From NCBI RefSeq assembly GCF_014892515.1, contig NZ_JADBGR010000018.1:20249-84248 (forward strand): a DNA stretch of 64,000 nucleotides. The letters are read 5' to 3'. The translations under genes were made by a program, and so were the position numbers. The stretch is from Myceligenerans pegani (lineage in GTDB: Bacteria; Actinomycetota; Actinomycetes; Actinomycetales; Cellulomonadaceae). Under the pieces are notes generated by a model that saw only the letters and a list, made by a program, of their open reading frames with translations, did no database searches and was not told where the DNA came from. This document shows positions 63,382 to 64,000 of the stretch, piece after piece. Every line of letters starts with the position of its first letter. Position 1 is the first letter of the stretch.

Positions 63382-64000
63382 ACCTCGTTTCAGAATGACC
63401 GTCCTGGGAGTTTGCGCCAGCAGATGATGGCGCAGGCCAGGTGCATGAGTCCGTGGTGGAGGTCGGCGCGGACTTCGTAGCGGGTGCGGAGGCGTTTGAA
63501 CTGGTGGAGCCAAGCGAAGCCGCGTTCGACGACCCAGCGTTTGGTGCCAGGTCCGGAGCCGTGCGCGACCCCGCGGCGGGCGATCTTGGGGGTGATGCCG
63601 CGGTCGCGCAGCAGGCGGCGGTACTTGTCGTAGTCGTAGCCGCGGTGGGCGTACAGGACCCGGGGCTTGCGCCGGGGCCTGCCGACCTTGCCCCGGATCG
63701 CGGGCAGGGAGTCGATCAGGGGTAGCAGCTGGGTGACGTCGTGGCGGTTCCCGCCGGCCATCCCGACCTGCAACGGTGTGCCGTTCGCGTCCACGATCAG
63801 GTGGTGCTTGGAGCCGGGACGTCCGCGGTCGACCGGGGAGGGGCCGACGTGGTCTCCCCTTTGAGCGCCCGCACGTGGGAGCCGTCGATGCTCATCTCCT
63901 CCAGGTCCAGCAGACCCTCGCGGCGCATCTGGGCCAGCACCGCCTCGTGCAGCTTCGGCCACACGCCGGCCTCGGTCCACTCCCGCAACCGCCGCCAGCA
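63382..64000 (-). pseudogene. IS5-family transposase (IS427-like), frameshifted and cut by the window edge
   Basis: The reading frame ending at 63390 contains GSKHHLIVDANGTPLQV, VLYAHRGYDYDKYRRLLRDRGI and KRWVVERGFAWLHQFKRLRTRYE, the DDE core and C-terminal Glu region of IS5 transposases. The N-terminal part is in another frame (WTEAGVWPKLHEAVLAQMRREGLLDLEEMSIDGSHVRALKG). The switch occurs at the run CAAAGGGG (63856-63863, read on the minus strand). Some IS5 subgroups join two ORFs by programmed frameshifting, so it may be functional. The 5' end lies beyond 64000. The IS end is at about 63382, against the IS701 target duplication. Confidence 0.8.

Overview
The window reads as chromosome of a very high G+C actinobacterium. 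The signs are a WhiB3/WhiD-type regulator, a CIRCE-controlled groES, the guaB / guaB3 / guaA trio with DUF3817 beside guaA, and many genes whose start codon sits 6-7 nt after a TANNNT -10 box (leaderless transcription). The gene set fits Micrococcales, perhaps Promicromonosporaceae or a relative; that placement is inference, since no rRNA or other marker is present. I found no tRNA, rRNA or CRISPR array.

Layout. 1-8.1 kb: a methyltransferase cut by the window edge, groES with heat-shock control, whiB, a MerR-type regulator, guaB, a YpeA-type acetyltransferase, a DnaQ-type exonuclease and guaB3. 8.2-12.1 kb: an ArsR regulator coupled to an MFS exporter, then succinate-semialdehyde dehydrogenase. 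12.2-16.4 kb: an operon of two tandemly duplicated membrane proteins and a NarL-type two-component system. 16.5-18.3 kb: a DUF4031-HD protein and a SanA-like protein. 18.5-24.7 kb (minus strand): xfp-pta-ackA, a phosphoketolase-to-acetate route that makes ATP. 25-30.9 kb: SURF1, a MalY/PatB lyase, an orphan membrane protein, DUF3817 and guaA, with a large inverted-repeat element at the guaA promoter. 31-43.6 kb: envelope genes (two GT4 glycosyltransferases, a prepilin peptidase, divergent PspC systems with a two-component pair, DUF456, ElaA, a polyprenyl-phosphate sugar transferase, a secreted beta-lactamase-fold protein). 43.7-48.1 kb: assimilatory sulfur reduction (sulfite reductase, APS/PAPS reductase, siroheme synthase) behind a Cys-containing leader ORF. 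48.3-51.1 kb: a GH15 glycosidase translationally coupled to a glucose dehydrogenase.

51.1-64 kb is an accessory region. A secreted LamG/DNRLRE-like protein, a 2252-residue RHS/YD-repeat protein with a polymorphic-toxin C-terminus, and a small lipoprotein that probably gives immunity overlap head to tail. A frameshifted IS701-family element with a TTAG target duplication and an IS5-family element follow.

The least expected signals are non-genic. (1) A 68-bp palindrome-bearing sequence occurs in frame inside two unrelated proteins, the DUF4031-HD protein and siroheme synthase, like the Rickettsia palindromic elements. (2) A roughly 90-bp modular palindrome occurs twice, both times between convergent genes. 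(3) A 161-bp inverted-repeat element abuts the guaA -10 box.
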